Shown here piece by piece: positions 55,465-64,000 of a DNA stretch of 64,000 nt. Source of the stretch: Semisulcospira habei (taxonomy: Eukaryota; Mollusca; Gastropoda; Semisulcospiridae); contig BTPG01000005.1 in the NCBI GenBank assembly GCA_036245525.1, forward strand, positions 125,873,725 to 125,937,724, given 5' to 3'. The stretch's first letter is position 1. Each line of letters begins with the position of its first letter. Position numbers and translations under genes: made by a program. The notes under the pieces were generated by a model. The model saw only the letters and a list, made by a program, of their open reading frames with translations. It was not told the origin of the DNA and made no database searches.

Positions 55465-56405
55465 GTATACGGGGCGGTCCGTGCGCAGCAGTAAAAGCGC
55501 CTGCCACCAATGCAAGAGGTACGAGGTTAGATTCCTGGTTTCGGCGTCAGACTTTTCTCCTCTAGTAACTTACTTACTTACGCCTGTCACCCCTACCCGG
55601 GTATAGGCCGTCGACGAGAGACCTCCAGCGACTCCTGTCCTGTGCTTCTCCTTCTATTTTACTCCATGTGGTTCCCAGTCTCTTGATGTCTGCTTAGAGG
55701 TCTCGACGCCAGGAGTTTCTCGGCCTACCTCTTTTCCTCTTGGTGGTGTCCCTGGATAGAGAGAGGCGGCTCGGTCCTGTGGCTTCCGAAGACTTCCGGC
55801 TTTCACCACAGAACGTCATAAATCTTCTGGTAGAAGAACCTTCCTCCTCCAGGAAAGGTATTACTGTTTGTCTTTTTTTTCGGCGTTTTTGTAGCTATTT
55901 CCTTTTTTGCAGGGTGGGGAAGCTACCCACACGCCCAACCCCCTTACTAGGAGGACCAGGGGTTTTCTGTCGGGGTCACCTTCCCTTAGACCATATTGGT
56001 TCACGGCACCTTATTTCATTTGGTGCACCCCTCTCGCGAGGGACCCCCTATCCACCACCCAGGGGACGCGCCTTAACGCCATATGGTCCCAGCGCGAGAT
56101 CCTCTAGTAAGTGTCACCATAAATTCGGGCGGACCGTCAGGGGTTCTTTTTCTGGGTACTCCGGCTCTTTCCTCCCCCACGAATTTGGTATTAATTTCAG
56201 TCCACTTAATCAAATTTCAAAAAATATAAAAAAAAACGATTTAAATTTCCAAAAATTTCAGTAGCTCGCTTGAGCTCGCCCTTAGCGTCACGTGAATGTT
56301 ATGTGTTGTGCTTGTTTGGTTCAGTTCGCGGCTAAGACCTGCGCATCGAGTTATATTATAAATATGAGAAATGTACCATATAAATACTATGTATTATTAT
56401 TATTA
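55465..56405 (+). repeat. SINE copy S4 with tRNA-like head, split by an RTE derivative
   Basis: The left part (55465-55568) has box A-like (55480-55491, cgtgcgcagcag) and box B-like (55525-55535, ggttagattcc) sequences at tRNA-like spacing. The right part (56111-56405) has 'tctgggtactccggctcttt', 'cagtagctcgcttgagctcg' and (ATT)n. The insert is 55569-56099. Confidence 0.7.
55569..56099 (-). mobile_element. Internally deleted RTE derivative (531 bp) with 11-bp target duplication
   Basis: On the minus strand, about 360 bp of RTE 5' region (56099-55740) join about 170 bp of RTE 3' end (55739-55569), ending in (GTAA)n. The whole ORF is missing. TCCTCTAGTAA at 55558-55568 and 56100-56110 shows it moved as a unit. 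Confidence 0.87.
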
Positions 56406-56802
56406 TTTGTATAAAATGGCCACCTGTCTGTAGTAGCCACATCTAGCCTGTCGTGGCCATTATATGCAGCAGGACAATACATTTCACCTAAGCAGATGAC
56501 ATTCACCAAAAGACTGGGACCAACACGTGATTGACACAGATCTGTCAGTGCATCCAGGTTCTTTGGCCTCTTCTACTCGGAGAATGTGTAAGCAGGGACA
56601 ATCAAGAGGTGTATATCACAGTGACGGTCTGTATTTTTGACACCTGTGTGTGCTTTGCAGGCACTGTAATGTGACAGTAATAAACAGACAAAGACACAAG
56701 TTTGGATTATGATTTTGAAACACATCGTTATCACAGTAAGAGCATGCAGACACATTTGGACCTGTTTTCATGCATGTTTCCTTGCTTCAAAGGTATGTGC
56801 TG
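56406..56802. other. No gene recognised
   Basis: This stretch lies upstream of the first visible FZR1 exon. No match to the missing FZR1 N-terminus was found by eye on the minus strand. Confidence 0.4.
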
Positions 56803-57017
56803 TTAACCCATATAACCCCACGACCAAATTTCCCAAATTTTGGAGGCGTCACCTAATGACCATGTGCCAGTTGAAAAAGATGTACTCTGACCATGATAAT
56901 TTAAGGGTAGAGTCAGATTAGCTTGGCGCCTTCAGGTGCCAAGCTAATTTGGCACTACCCTTGAATTATCAGGTCAATCTATCTCCTGCTGTAAGGCATT
57001 GGAGCTAAATGGATTAA
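56803..57017. mobile_element. TTAA hairpin MITE, family P2
   Basis: TTAACCCATATAACCCC... to ...GGAGCTAAATGGATTAA with a P2 inner palindrome. The stem centre is 'cttggcgccttcaggtgccaag'. Confidence 0.7.
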
Positions 57018-57812
57018 TGTACTGTCATTTTGTCACGGATTTGAACCAGAGTGTCACCAAATCAATCACATGACACTTGCACAAGATGTCAATGTGTTGC
57101 CCTCCGAAAGCCCGTCACAGCAATATATGAGCCAGTGACAGAAGGTGGAAACGGATGGGTTGCCAATTTTCCAGTGCAAAGTAAAATATTTAAATGAAAG
57201 TCAAACATGTGTTTTATATCCTATTTCAAGAAAACTGCATGTATGTAGTTGCACGCTTTTAAGTTGGTAAAAAGTATTAAAAAAAAAAAGAATTCACATA
57301 TTTGTCGCAGGCAGGCAAAGCCCTTTGTGAGATGCAACAAGCTTGACATTGTGCACATGGATATTTTTCAACATTTCATAAAAAGTTCTTTCCTATTCTT
57401 AAGCAACACTTCTATGGAGTGTTTAGCATCTATTTTACATGAATTTTGTGCAAAAACACATGTTTTGGAGTTTTTATTTCATCCCGAAAAAACGGTTAGT
57501 AGAACGTAATGGGCCATGTCCAGAACACCGTGTGCACTCTGACTTAACGCACACACCCAAGCATGGCCTAGTTGTTCCAACTTTTTAATGAACCTCACCT
57601 GCATAGATATTTCCGCATAAAACATCTCATTGTACTAGCCCCCGGGGTTCGCGTACGATTATTTTTTACTTTTTGTGGTAAGCTTTTGTTTTCATGTCCG
57701 TTCATCACGTTCGACTATTTGCCAATTTCTATTTATGCGAAGTTCGTTTTGTGCCTGCAACTTTGTTAGGAGGTAATATTTTGGTCATGTGATTAGCCAT
57801 CATTCATTGGAA

Positions 57813-59844
57813 ATGGTGCCACGACGTAGAGAAGGTAAGCAAAATTGTTTCATGTCCCATAACTTTCCCTTATCACGTACGACCTTATGATGCCATTGTG
57901 TACATGTTTTATTGTGTTTAGTACCTCTAAGCGCACATTTTATATAATTTTACGGTGTAAGTGAAGGATGAGTGTGTGGTCGAAACTACTCAACAATACT
58001 CTTAGAGGTTTGTTCGAAAGCGACTTATTTTTTAGATGACGACTTTTTCAGTATAAATTTGTCATGTCCCAAATCACAGTCGACTATTTCTTGTCATGTC
58101 CGACATCACGTTCGACTGATAGTCTTTTTTGTAAAATTTTGATGAGGAGTCTCAGATCGGGTTAAACTACCTGTTAATTTTCAAACGTGGGTTTCATATA
58201 CCTCTATGTTTATGACCTGAGGCGATAATGGCGGATGAATCGTCTGCTTTTCAGTCGACCATGACAGACAGCTTGCGGACATGAAGTGGCTTCATGTCCT
58301 TCCATCACGCTCGATGACGCTTTGTTTATGCCAAAACATAGCAATAGTTCATGTGTGATTTATAATATTTTGTTTTAGTGACTGAGTTTAATCATGACAA
58401 TTTTTTTTTAAATTGCCAGAAGTGGTGTTCTAACCCCCAAAAAATCCTTCAGGTCTTCGTCAACTTGATTCTCCAGAGGAAGAAATCAAGGCCACTAAAG
58501 TTAAAATGAATGCTGACAGATGTCAGGAAAATCTCATGTCAATTAGCGTGACCCCTCACGTGATGAAGCTGAGAGGCAGAAGAATAAAGAAGAAGTTCTC
58601 GAAACAGACAGCGCCCTCGGACATAGGAAGAAATCTACACAAATGTGAACAGGACAGGCTACGCGCACAGAGATAAGGTATGTGTTGGTTCTGGTCAACA
58701 TGCGCGTAACACATTCCCATATAATTTTATTATTTATACTATTGTGACATTGTTTAGGAGACCTACTCTGGATATTATTCGTAAACATGTACATTGCTAC
58801 CATTTTTATTGATCATTCATCTTAACTTTTCTGTGCGTGATGGGTTCCCAGTATTTAACCTCTTCAGTTCATTTCCATCAAACATTACTTTTTCCAGAGA
58901 GAGAAAGAAGGTGATAACCCAGCCCAAGACCAGGCATGCAGTGGAGCTGCAGCGTAAAAACTGGCGCAGAGCGAAACAGGAGCAATGCAGTGAATCATCG
59001 ACCCAGAAGTGGCGGCGTCACCAGGAGAAATGTTCAAAGTATTACTTTGAAAAGAAAGGTAAATGTGCATTTCTCATAGTTAATTTTCTAATATTTTGAA
59101 TTGAATCTAATCTCATAATGTGTTTTCTTTACAGAACTGTTCATGTGAGAGGCAGATTCTTTATTCAGATTAAGATTTTTTTAATAAGATTATACTTTGC
59201 ATGTGAAACCGCCCATTCCCCATTGTTATGCCAACAATCCAGCACACCTATACCAATTGTGTCTGTTAGTTTTACTTTGACTGTTTGGATGGTCACTATC
59301 GTGACTTTAAGACTATGTATATGGCATACTTTTATCACACACTGTCTTATAAACTGTACGCCAGGTACATTTTCCATTTTAAACTGTGCAAGACTTCAAA
59401 TCTCGCTTTCTATGAGAATGTCACCATACAGCTGGCGGTTTTCAGTAATCCGTGCTTGATTCTCATGGGAAGCAATACTTAAACACTTTAACATGGACAA
59501 TGTAGCTGAGGTACATTTTCCGGAAAAAAAAACCATACTTCAGTGACCATGTAGTAATGCTCATGATTGTATTAATAAACTATTATATTTTATTCTCTTC
59601 CTAGAATGCACTCAGACTCGTCCCCAGCCAGAAACAAGCCCTCCGCAATCTGAGACGACCCCTCCAGATATTACCCTCCTCACTTTTGTGAACATTTTTT
59701 GTCATACAGAGACTGGCTTTTGTTGTCGAAAGCTGAAAAACCTCATCATAGGTGCATGTATAAATCAAGCAATGCACTAATTATTTTTCAGGTATCACTT
59801 ACGGGGTGATGTGCTATACTGCTAAGAACAGTGCTGAGAAGTGA
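57813..59844 (+). pseudogene. Unknown K/R-rich protein gene, 5 exons, one phase conflict
   Basis: Exons 57813-57834, 58453-58677, 58898-59058, 59605-59751 and 59792-59844 (TGA) all have GT-AG borders. Joined they give 608 nt. Exons 1-2 are in phase, and exons 3-4-5 are in phase. Exon 2, however, runs into TAA (58674-58676) three bases before its donor, and exon 3 needs phase 2 where exon 2 gives phase 1. One absent base near 58675 would account for both faults and for 608 not being a multiple of 3. Visible features: start MVPRRREG, basic exon 2 (KLRGRRIKKKFSKQ), exon 3 with RKNWRRAKQEQ and QKWRRHQEKCSKYYFEKK, a Pro/Thr-rich exon 4 and a short Cys-containing tail. It is probably nuclear or DNA-binding by composition. 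I do not recognise the family. It could be a host gene, a pseudogene or a transposon gene. Confidence 0.5.
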
Positions 59845-61069
59845 AAATTGTGGGTTTTTTTGGGTCAGCAACTGCGTTTAATTACCTCTTTCTTTATGGT
59901 GTCCATTAATTTACGGTGTACACTATATGAGTGTCTTTTTTGTGTGAAATTAGTTTATGTGGCAACATTTCTTCAGTTATAGGATGGTATGCTTATAAAG
60001 AGTGGTTAGAAATGAGTTCTTGTGATTGCATATTTACGTGAGTAGACTAAGTCACTACTAAGTGTGTTGAAAAATACTCTACATGTACGCCAAGTTTTCA
60101 TCATGTTTTATGCACAAATGATGTATGAAACCATAATCTTGTCTTCATTTATGAGATTTTATGTTGAGAAACAGTAGTTGGAAAAGAAAATATAGTTTCA
60201 AGTGGTTGCGAGTAGAAAAATGCTTTGGTGGTTTTTTTCATGTCCTCACATATTTCATCACATACGACATATGCTTTTTGCATAAAACCAGTATATATGC
60301 CAATAATACCATAAAGATGGACTGTAATGCTAAGAAATAAGCCTTTGAACTTGATTTATTTTATAACAAGTACTTCTGTGGTAAGAAAGAGTTTAAATGT
60401 TGTTTCTCATGTCCTCATATTTCGTCACGTTCAACATCCACATTCTGTAAAAAAAACACTGTCACCACTGATACCAAACAAAATTTCATGTACAGTTTCG
60501 CTGGTGAACATTGTTTTGAAATAAAAAGTGTGTTTCTTCATTAACTGTGTATTTGTTCTTTCTCTATTGTATTTGTATCCAGTACATGTCGTATGTGACA
60601 CAGGACATGAAACTTTACTAAATTTTCTGTGCTTTATTTTATAACATTCTTGAAGACTTACACTTTTCTGGTGTATTTTAGCATGTTTATATAAAACAAC
60701 ATTTAAAAGTTGCTAATGATTATGTAATATGAGAAGGATTTTAAAGGAAGTCATGTCCTGTGTCACGTTCATCTACTTCCACTTGACCACCATTTTTGAC
60801 ATGCCTACGGAACACCTGCAACTCAACTATCTTCTTATGTATGGTTTTAGATAGTGCAAACACTATAGTTTCAAGGGAGCATAACCAAATATGGTCAAGA
60901 GTATGACTGGGTGTCCAAATGGTGTGACAAGCACCCTGCATTTTCAAAAGCAAAATAATTGTAATATTTCATATAAATCTGATGTACCTTTGCATGCATA
61001 AACATTGACACTAAGTAAAATTGTTATGTTATTTGCAATTTGGTTGTTATTGAACTTTGAAGTTTAAAG
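59845..61069. other. 3' flank of the unknown gene, no further gene
   Basis: AT-rich. It contains an AATAAA (60520-60525) and several motif copies described separately. Confidence 0.5.
60520..60525 (+). terminator. Candidate polyadenylation signal
   Basis: AATAAA about 680 bp after the stop of the unknown gene, followed by a T/G-rich stretch. It is plausible but not unique. Confidence 0.35.
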
Positions 61070-61800
61070 TTGAACATAACATTTACAATGTCACACATCT
61101 AACAATTCACAACAAGCACAAGCTGTAAGCAAGTTTTTTGCATTTGTTTATTTCAAAGTATGTTCCCCATCCAGAATAAATGGTATGTCTATAAATAAAG
61201 TGTGTTACTGTGGAAATTCAACCTTTTATGCTATAAAACACTGTTTGAACATAACTTTACACCATAATTTCCAAAAGCCACTAATTTTTAATTCTACTTG
61301 GAGAACTAATTTTAAAATGTTATGCTAAATGCACAGAAACAAGTCTCTAATTTAATTTAAGTGCAAAAGACAATTGAAAAAATAATGTTTACATATTTCT
61401 GAATACTGACAAAGTTGTTCAATACACCTTCACTGCAATGTTATCCTCATTTTTTTCTCTCATGCAATCAAATTCAGATTCTGTAAGCTAAAAATGACTA
61501 TACTAGATGTGTTTTTTTTATCTGCTGTTAACTATTCCAATAGAAAATAAGCCAATTTTTACAAACTGAGCCGAGTTTTGGCACAAATTCAATTACATTC
61601 ACAAGATTGAACATAACTTTACACCTTCACCAAATATATTTTTGGTCTCAAAAGGGCAAATCACAAACTCTTTAGAAAGAAATAAGTATGCATACCAATC
61701 CCACTAACAAGTACAGCCATTATATCAAACTAGTGATGTTTACATGATTTTCAAAAAGGGCTGTTGCAACTTTTTAAGTGTTTGTACATAACTTTACACC
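61070..61800 (+). repeat. Dispersed motif TTGAACATAACTTTACACC, four copies
   Basis: Copies at 61070-61080 (partial), 61244-61263, 61607-61625 and 61782-61800, all in the same orientation, in otherwise unique AT-rich DNA. Confidence 0.7.
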
Positions 61801-61964
61801 TTCTGACTTGCACACAGGAAAAATCTTAAGATTATTAAAGAAAAGTCTCTAAATAAGACACTATCATCGAGCCTGCTTTCACCTATAAGCATTGTGCATA
61901 CTGTTCTGGTAAAATTTCATTAGTCCATCATAATTACATAAACAGTAGCAAAAAGGCAGAAAAA

Positions 61965-62280
61965 TTCATTTTTCTTTAAAAGGTATTTTTTCGAAAAATA
62001 CTTACCGATGACATGACTCAAACGACCCTCCCACCTGCCCCGCTTGCCGCTGGTGCGCTAAGTATCCTGACTGAGGGATTATGGGTACCCGGCTTCCGGG
62101 TGGTGGGTATAGGGAGACAACTCTTGGTCCCCTCGGGGTTCCCCGAGTGCCTCCCGGGTTGTGTTTTAACACAACTGGCTCTTAGGCTAGAATGAGTAAG
62201 TAGTAGACACTTCCCATTCAGTCATGTCATCGGTAAGTATTTTTCGAAAAAATACCTTTTAAAGAAAAATGAATTTGTTT
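61965..62280. repeat. Left terminal repeat of DIRS copy 3
   Basis: Outer arms contain gaaaaatacttaccgatgac and its complement. The loop carries the same segments as the right terminal repeat of copy 2, in the same orientation. Confidence 0.8.
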
Positions 62281-62399
62281 CTTCAAAAACATTACCGATG
62301 ACATGACTGAATGGGAGAATTGCGAATAGGAGGTGGGTGCCGCGCTCCAGCACACCTAAGGGCCCAAGGGCCGTCCTCCCTAATGCAAACTCCCGACGA

Positions 62400-63060
62400 C
62401 CCTAGGTAGGTGAATACCTACGGCGCTGAGGTGCCAGGTGGGAGTTGTGCCCCCCGCAAAAAGGCCCCCACCAGAGCGAGGAGTCTCACTGGCCTGGCAG
62501 AACTCTGCGATCGAGGCAGGCGAAGTCATCCTGCCCGCCAGCCTCCAGTAGCCACGAAGTGTAAGACAGTACAGTCCCTGACGAATGTGACGTTCGTGGC
62601 CATGCAAGTGCCTTGATAACGTAACTGTAGCCTCTAACCTCCCTGACGGAGGGGTCCTGTAATTCAGAACGTATGACTGAGCGTAGCCAGGAAGAACGTC
62701 CGGCATGTAGCGTCAGTGGTGCCGGCACCGGCAAAGAGGCGAGCGCGTCCGTAGCGAACGGCTATGTCGTAGGCACACGTGAGGCTTGTACAGGGATTTG
62801 CTACGTGGTCTCCTGGTGGAATAGCGCCCCGTAAGCGGGCGCAAGGTGAACCCGTGGACCAAGGCGCGGCGGTCCAGGTAAGGTATGGTCCGAGAGGAGC
62901 TGTACGTAATTGTTCCCTCGAACTGTAGGCAGACCGGGCGAGTCGTAGCTCCTGAAGCTCGTTAACCAATCCACCATGGTAACATCCCTCAGGCGCCGTA
63001 TGGCTGCAAGGGCAAGAAGTAGCACGCGATAACTCCTCACGAGGGGAGTCGACAGGAGGC
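62400..63060 (-). pseudogene. Degenerate recombinase region of DIRS copy 3
   Basis: This occupies the recombinase position next to the internal complementary region. Open minus-strand fragments (62734-62486, 62706-62380, 63040-62801) overlap in different frames, and the motif FACLDRRVLPGQ near 62510 sits where copy 1 has [10 protein letters not shown]. The similarity is weak. The catalytic Tyr is not visible. Confidence 0.35.
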
Positions 63061-63363
63061 TCCGGACGAGCGCGTGTAAGTCTCTCCGAACCGGGCTCTG
63101 AGGAGAGGCGGGTTATCTGCCGGCAAGTGGACCCCCAGCAGGATCCCAGCAGCTTACTTGGAGACGAGTGGGTACCGAGATTGGACGTGGGACGTCGCCA
63201 AGCGCGACTGTCTGAACTGGGCTCTGTGAGGCGAGTTCTCTGCTTCTCAAAGCTGTGTCCGGGCTCACTCCGTCCGGGTAGCGGCCTCGTCGGTCAAAAC
63301 CCGCACCCTGTGCCCTAGTCCACTGAAATCGTTGTGGAGACCCTCCACAGAATCATCCTGGTC

Positions 63364-63900
63364 TCATGCGCTGATCCTCCGAAGGTGTCCTGGTGCATTC
63401 CGTGTGTAGCCACTGGTCCCACCGGGGAAGACTGGCCCAGATCTACCGTCGGTCCAGGTAGCGTCACGCACGGAGGGAGTTGAAGTTCTTTCCCCAAGCA
63501 CCAGGGTAGGGGGTACGCACTGGTCAGAGGATCGCCAGCTGCCCTGATCCTGGAAGTACACCTCCGCTGTCGCGTTGTCGGAGAGGAGAAGCTCCTGTGA
63601 CCTATCCTTCCTCCCACGAGCAGAAGAAGGTCTAGTAGTCCGCGTCGGATCCAAGCTAAGCACGCTCATGTCCGCGAAGTCCGAAGGTCGAAGACGGAGC
63701 GACGCAGTGAGGGTCTCCTGAGAGCCGAAGGCGGGTCCCGACGAGGAGAACGGCTGCGACGAGGAGGAACGGAACGGAGAGGACGAGGGAAGGGGAAGTG
63801 GCCGGTCAATGGGAAGAGGAACGGGACGAACGGGAGTCCGAACGAGATGGGGAACGCGAAGAAGGCGAAACCCGTCTGAGTCGAGGGAGTCCTGATCCAT
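63364..63900 (-). pseudogene. RNase H-like fragment of DIRS copy 3
   Basis: The frame contains SQELLLSDNATAEVYFQDQG followed by SWRSS, closely resembling the SDN-(S/T/A)-TA...Y...QG..RS box of DIRS RNase H. It sits at the expected distance upstream of the recombinase region. The preceding Ser/Pro/Arg-rich part is probably out of frame. Confidence 0.55.
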
Positions 63901-64000
63901 CGAACGATGAGTGGAGAAGGTCCTCCTACGATCTTGCGAAGCAGAGCGGTAACGGTGAGTAAAATCCCAGCGCCTACGATCTTCGCCAACAGGAGGCTCC

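Larger units (their letters stand above)
57692..60775. repeat. Dispersed motif TCATGTCC..ATCACGTTCGAC, about nine copies
   Basis: Copies at 57692-57716, 57850-57883, 58062-58085, 58094-58117, 58292-58314, 60238-60270, 60408-60435, 60751-60775, and an inverted one at about 60585-60614. Most are TCATGTCC, a gap of 0-11 bases, then (A/C)ATCAC(G/A).(T/A)CGAC with few changes. They surround the gene at 57813-59844: upstream, intron 1 and 3' region. Confidence 0.75.
61965..64000 (-). mobile_element. DIRS-like retrotransposon, copy 3 (continues past window end)
   Basis: Left terminal repeat 61965-62280 with palindromic arms (attcatttttctttaaaagg / ccttttaaagaaaaatgaat). Internal complementary region at about 62255-62330 (...gaatttgtttcttcaaaaac). 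Then GC-rich degenerate coding DNA on the minus strand. The right end lies outside the window. Confidence 0.78.

Noticed and set aside
55475..55556. tRNA gene
   Set aside because: Box A- and box B-like sequences are present but no cloverleaf could be drawn, and SINE body sequence follows. It is called the tRNA-like head of a SINE.
55248..64000. Search for the missing FZR1 N-terminal exons
   Set aside because: No minus-strand match to the conserved N-terminal segments was found by eye. They probably lie beyond the window, though a very short exon could have been missed.

Overview
The window looks like nuclear DNA of a marine invertebrate, most likely a mollusc and perhaps a gastropod. The grounds are two spliced animal genes (FZR1/Cdh1 and ECHDC1) with GT-AG introns, a repeat load of the kind found in mollusc genomes, and no bacterial gene organisation. 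The species call is inference. All exon models were read by eye and no alignment software was run.

Host genes. (1) ECHDC1 (minus strand, 15603 to 11622) is complete in four exons and encodes a 300-residue crotonase-family ethylmalonyl-CoA decarboxylase. (2) FZR1/Cdh1 (minus strand, 55247 to 21561) has ten readable exons giving 381 residues: the whole WD40 propeller and the C-terminal Ile-Arg tail. The N-terminal exons were not found and probably lie beyond the window. (3) A small K/R-rich gene of unknown function (plus strand, 57813-59844) has five exons whose phases agree except at one junction, where a base appears to be missing.

Layout. 1-4542: a gag/protease-only Ty3/gypsy-type LTR retrotransposon on the minus strand; its left LTR runs off the window. 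4543-21560: ECHDC1 and intergenic DNA crowded with TTAA-flanked, near-perfect hairpin MITEs of at least five families. 21561-55247: FZR1, whose introns hold most of the transposons. The 14.3 kb intron (24160-38439) holds a full-length Nimb/I-type LINE (24221-36892, 13-bp target duplication). Its gag is split by a 6.6 kb DIRS-like tyrosine-recombinase retrotransposon (about 29407-36042), which in turn carries a SINE. The intron at 45202-54095 holds an RTE LINE fused to a truncated second DIRS copy, which contains a short hAT element with an 8-bp target duplication. A broken RTE copy (40592-43629) lies in another intron, and a 531-bp internally deleted RTE derivative (55569-56099) sits just upstream of the first visible FZR1 exon. 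57500-61800: the unknown gene, surrounded by dispersed copies of two short motifs. 61965-64000: the left part of a third DIRS copy.

How it fits together. FZR1 (an APC/C activator) and ECHDC1 (a metabolite-proofreading enzyme) have no evident functional link. The most informative content is the layered insertion history. Four elements have clear target duplications, the DIRS copies show the family's inverted-repeat and circle-junction architecture, and the hairpin MITEs can be seen inserted into other repeats at TTAA. Many reading frames in young elements break in homopolymer runs, so base-level errors in the assembly should be considered before calling these copies dead.
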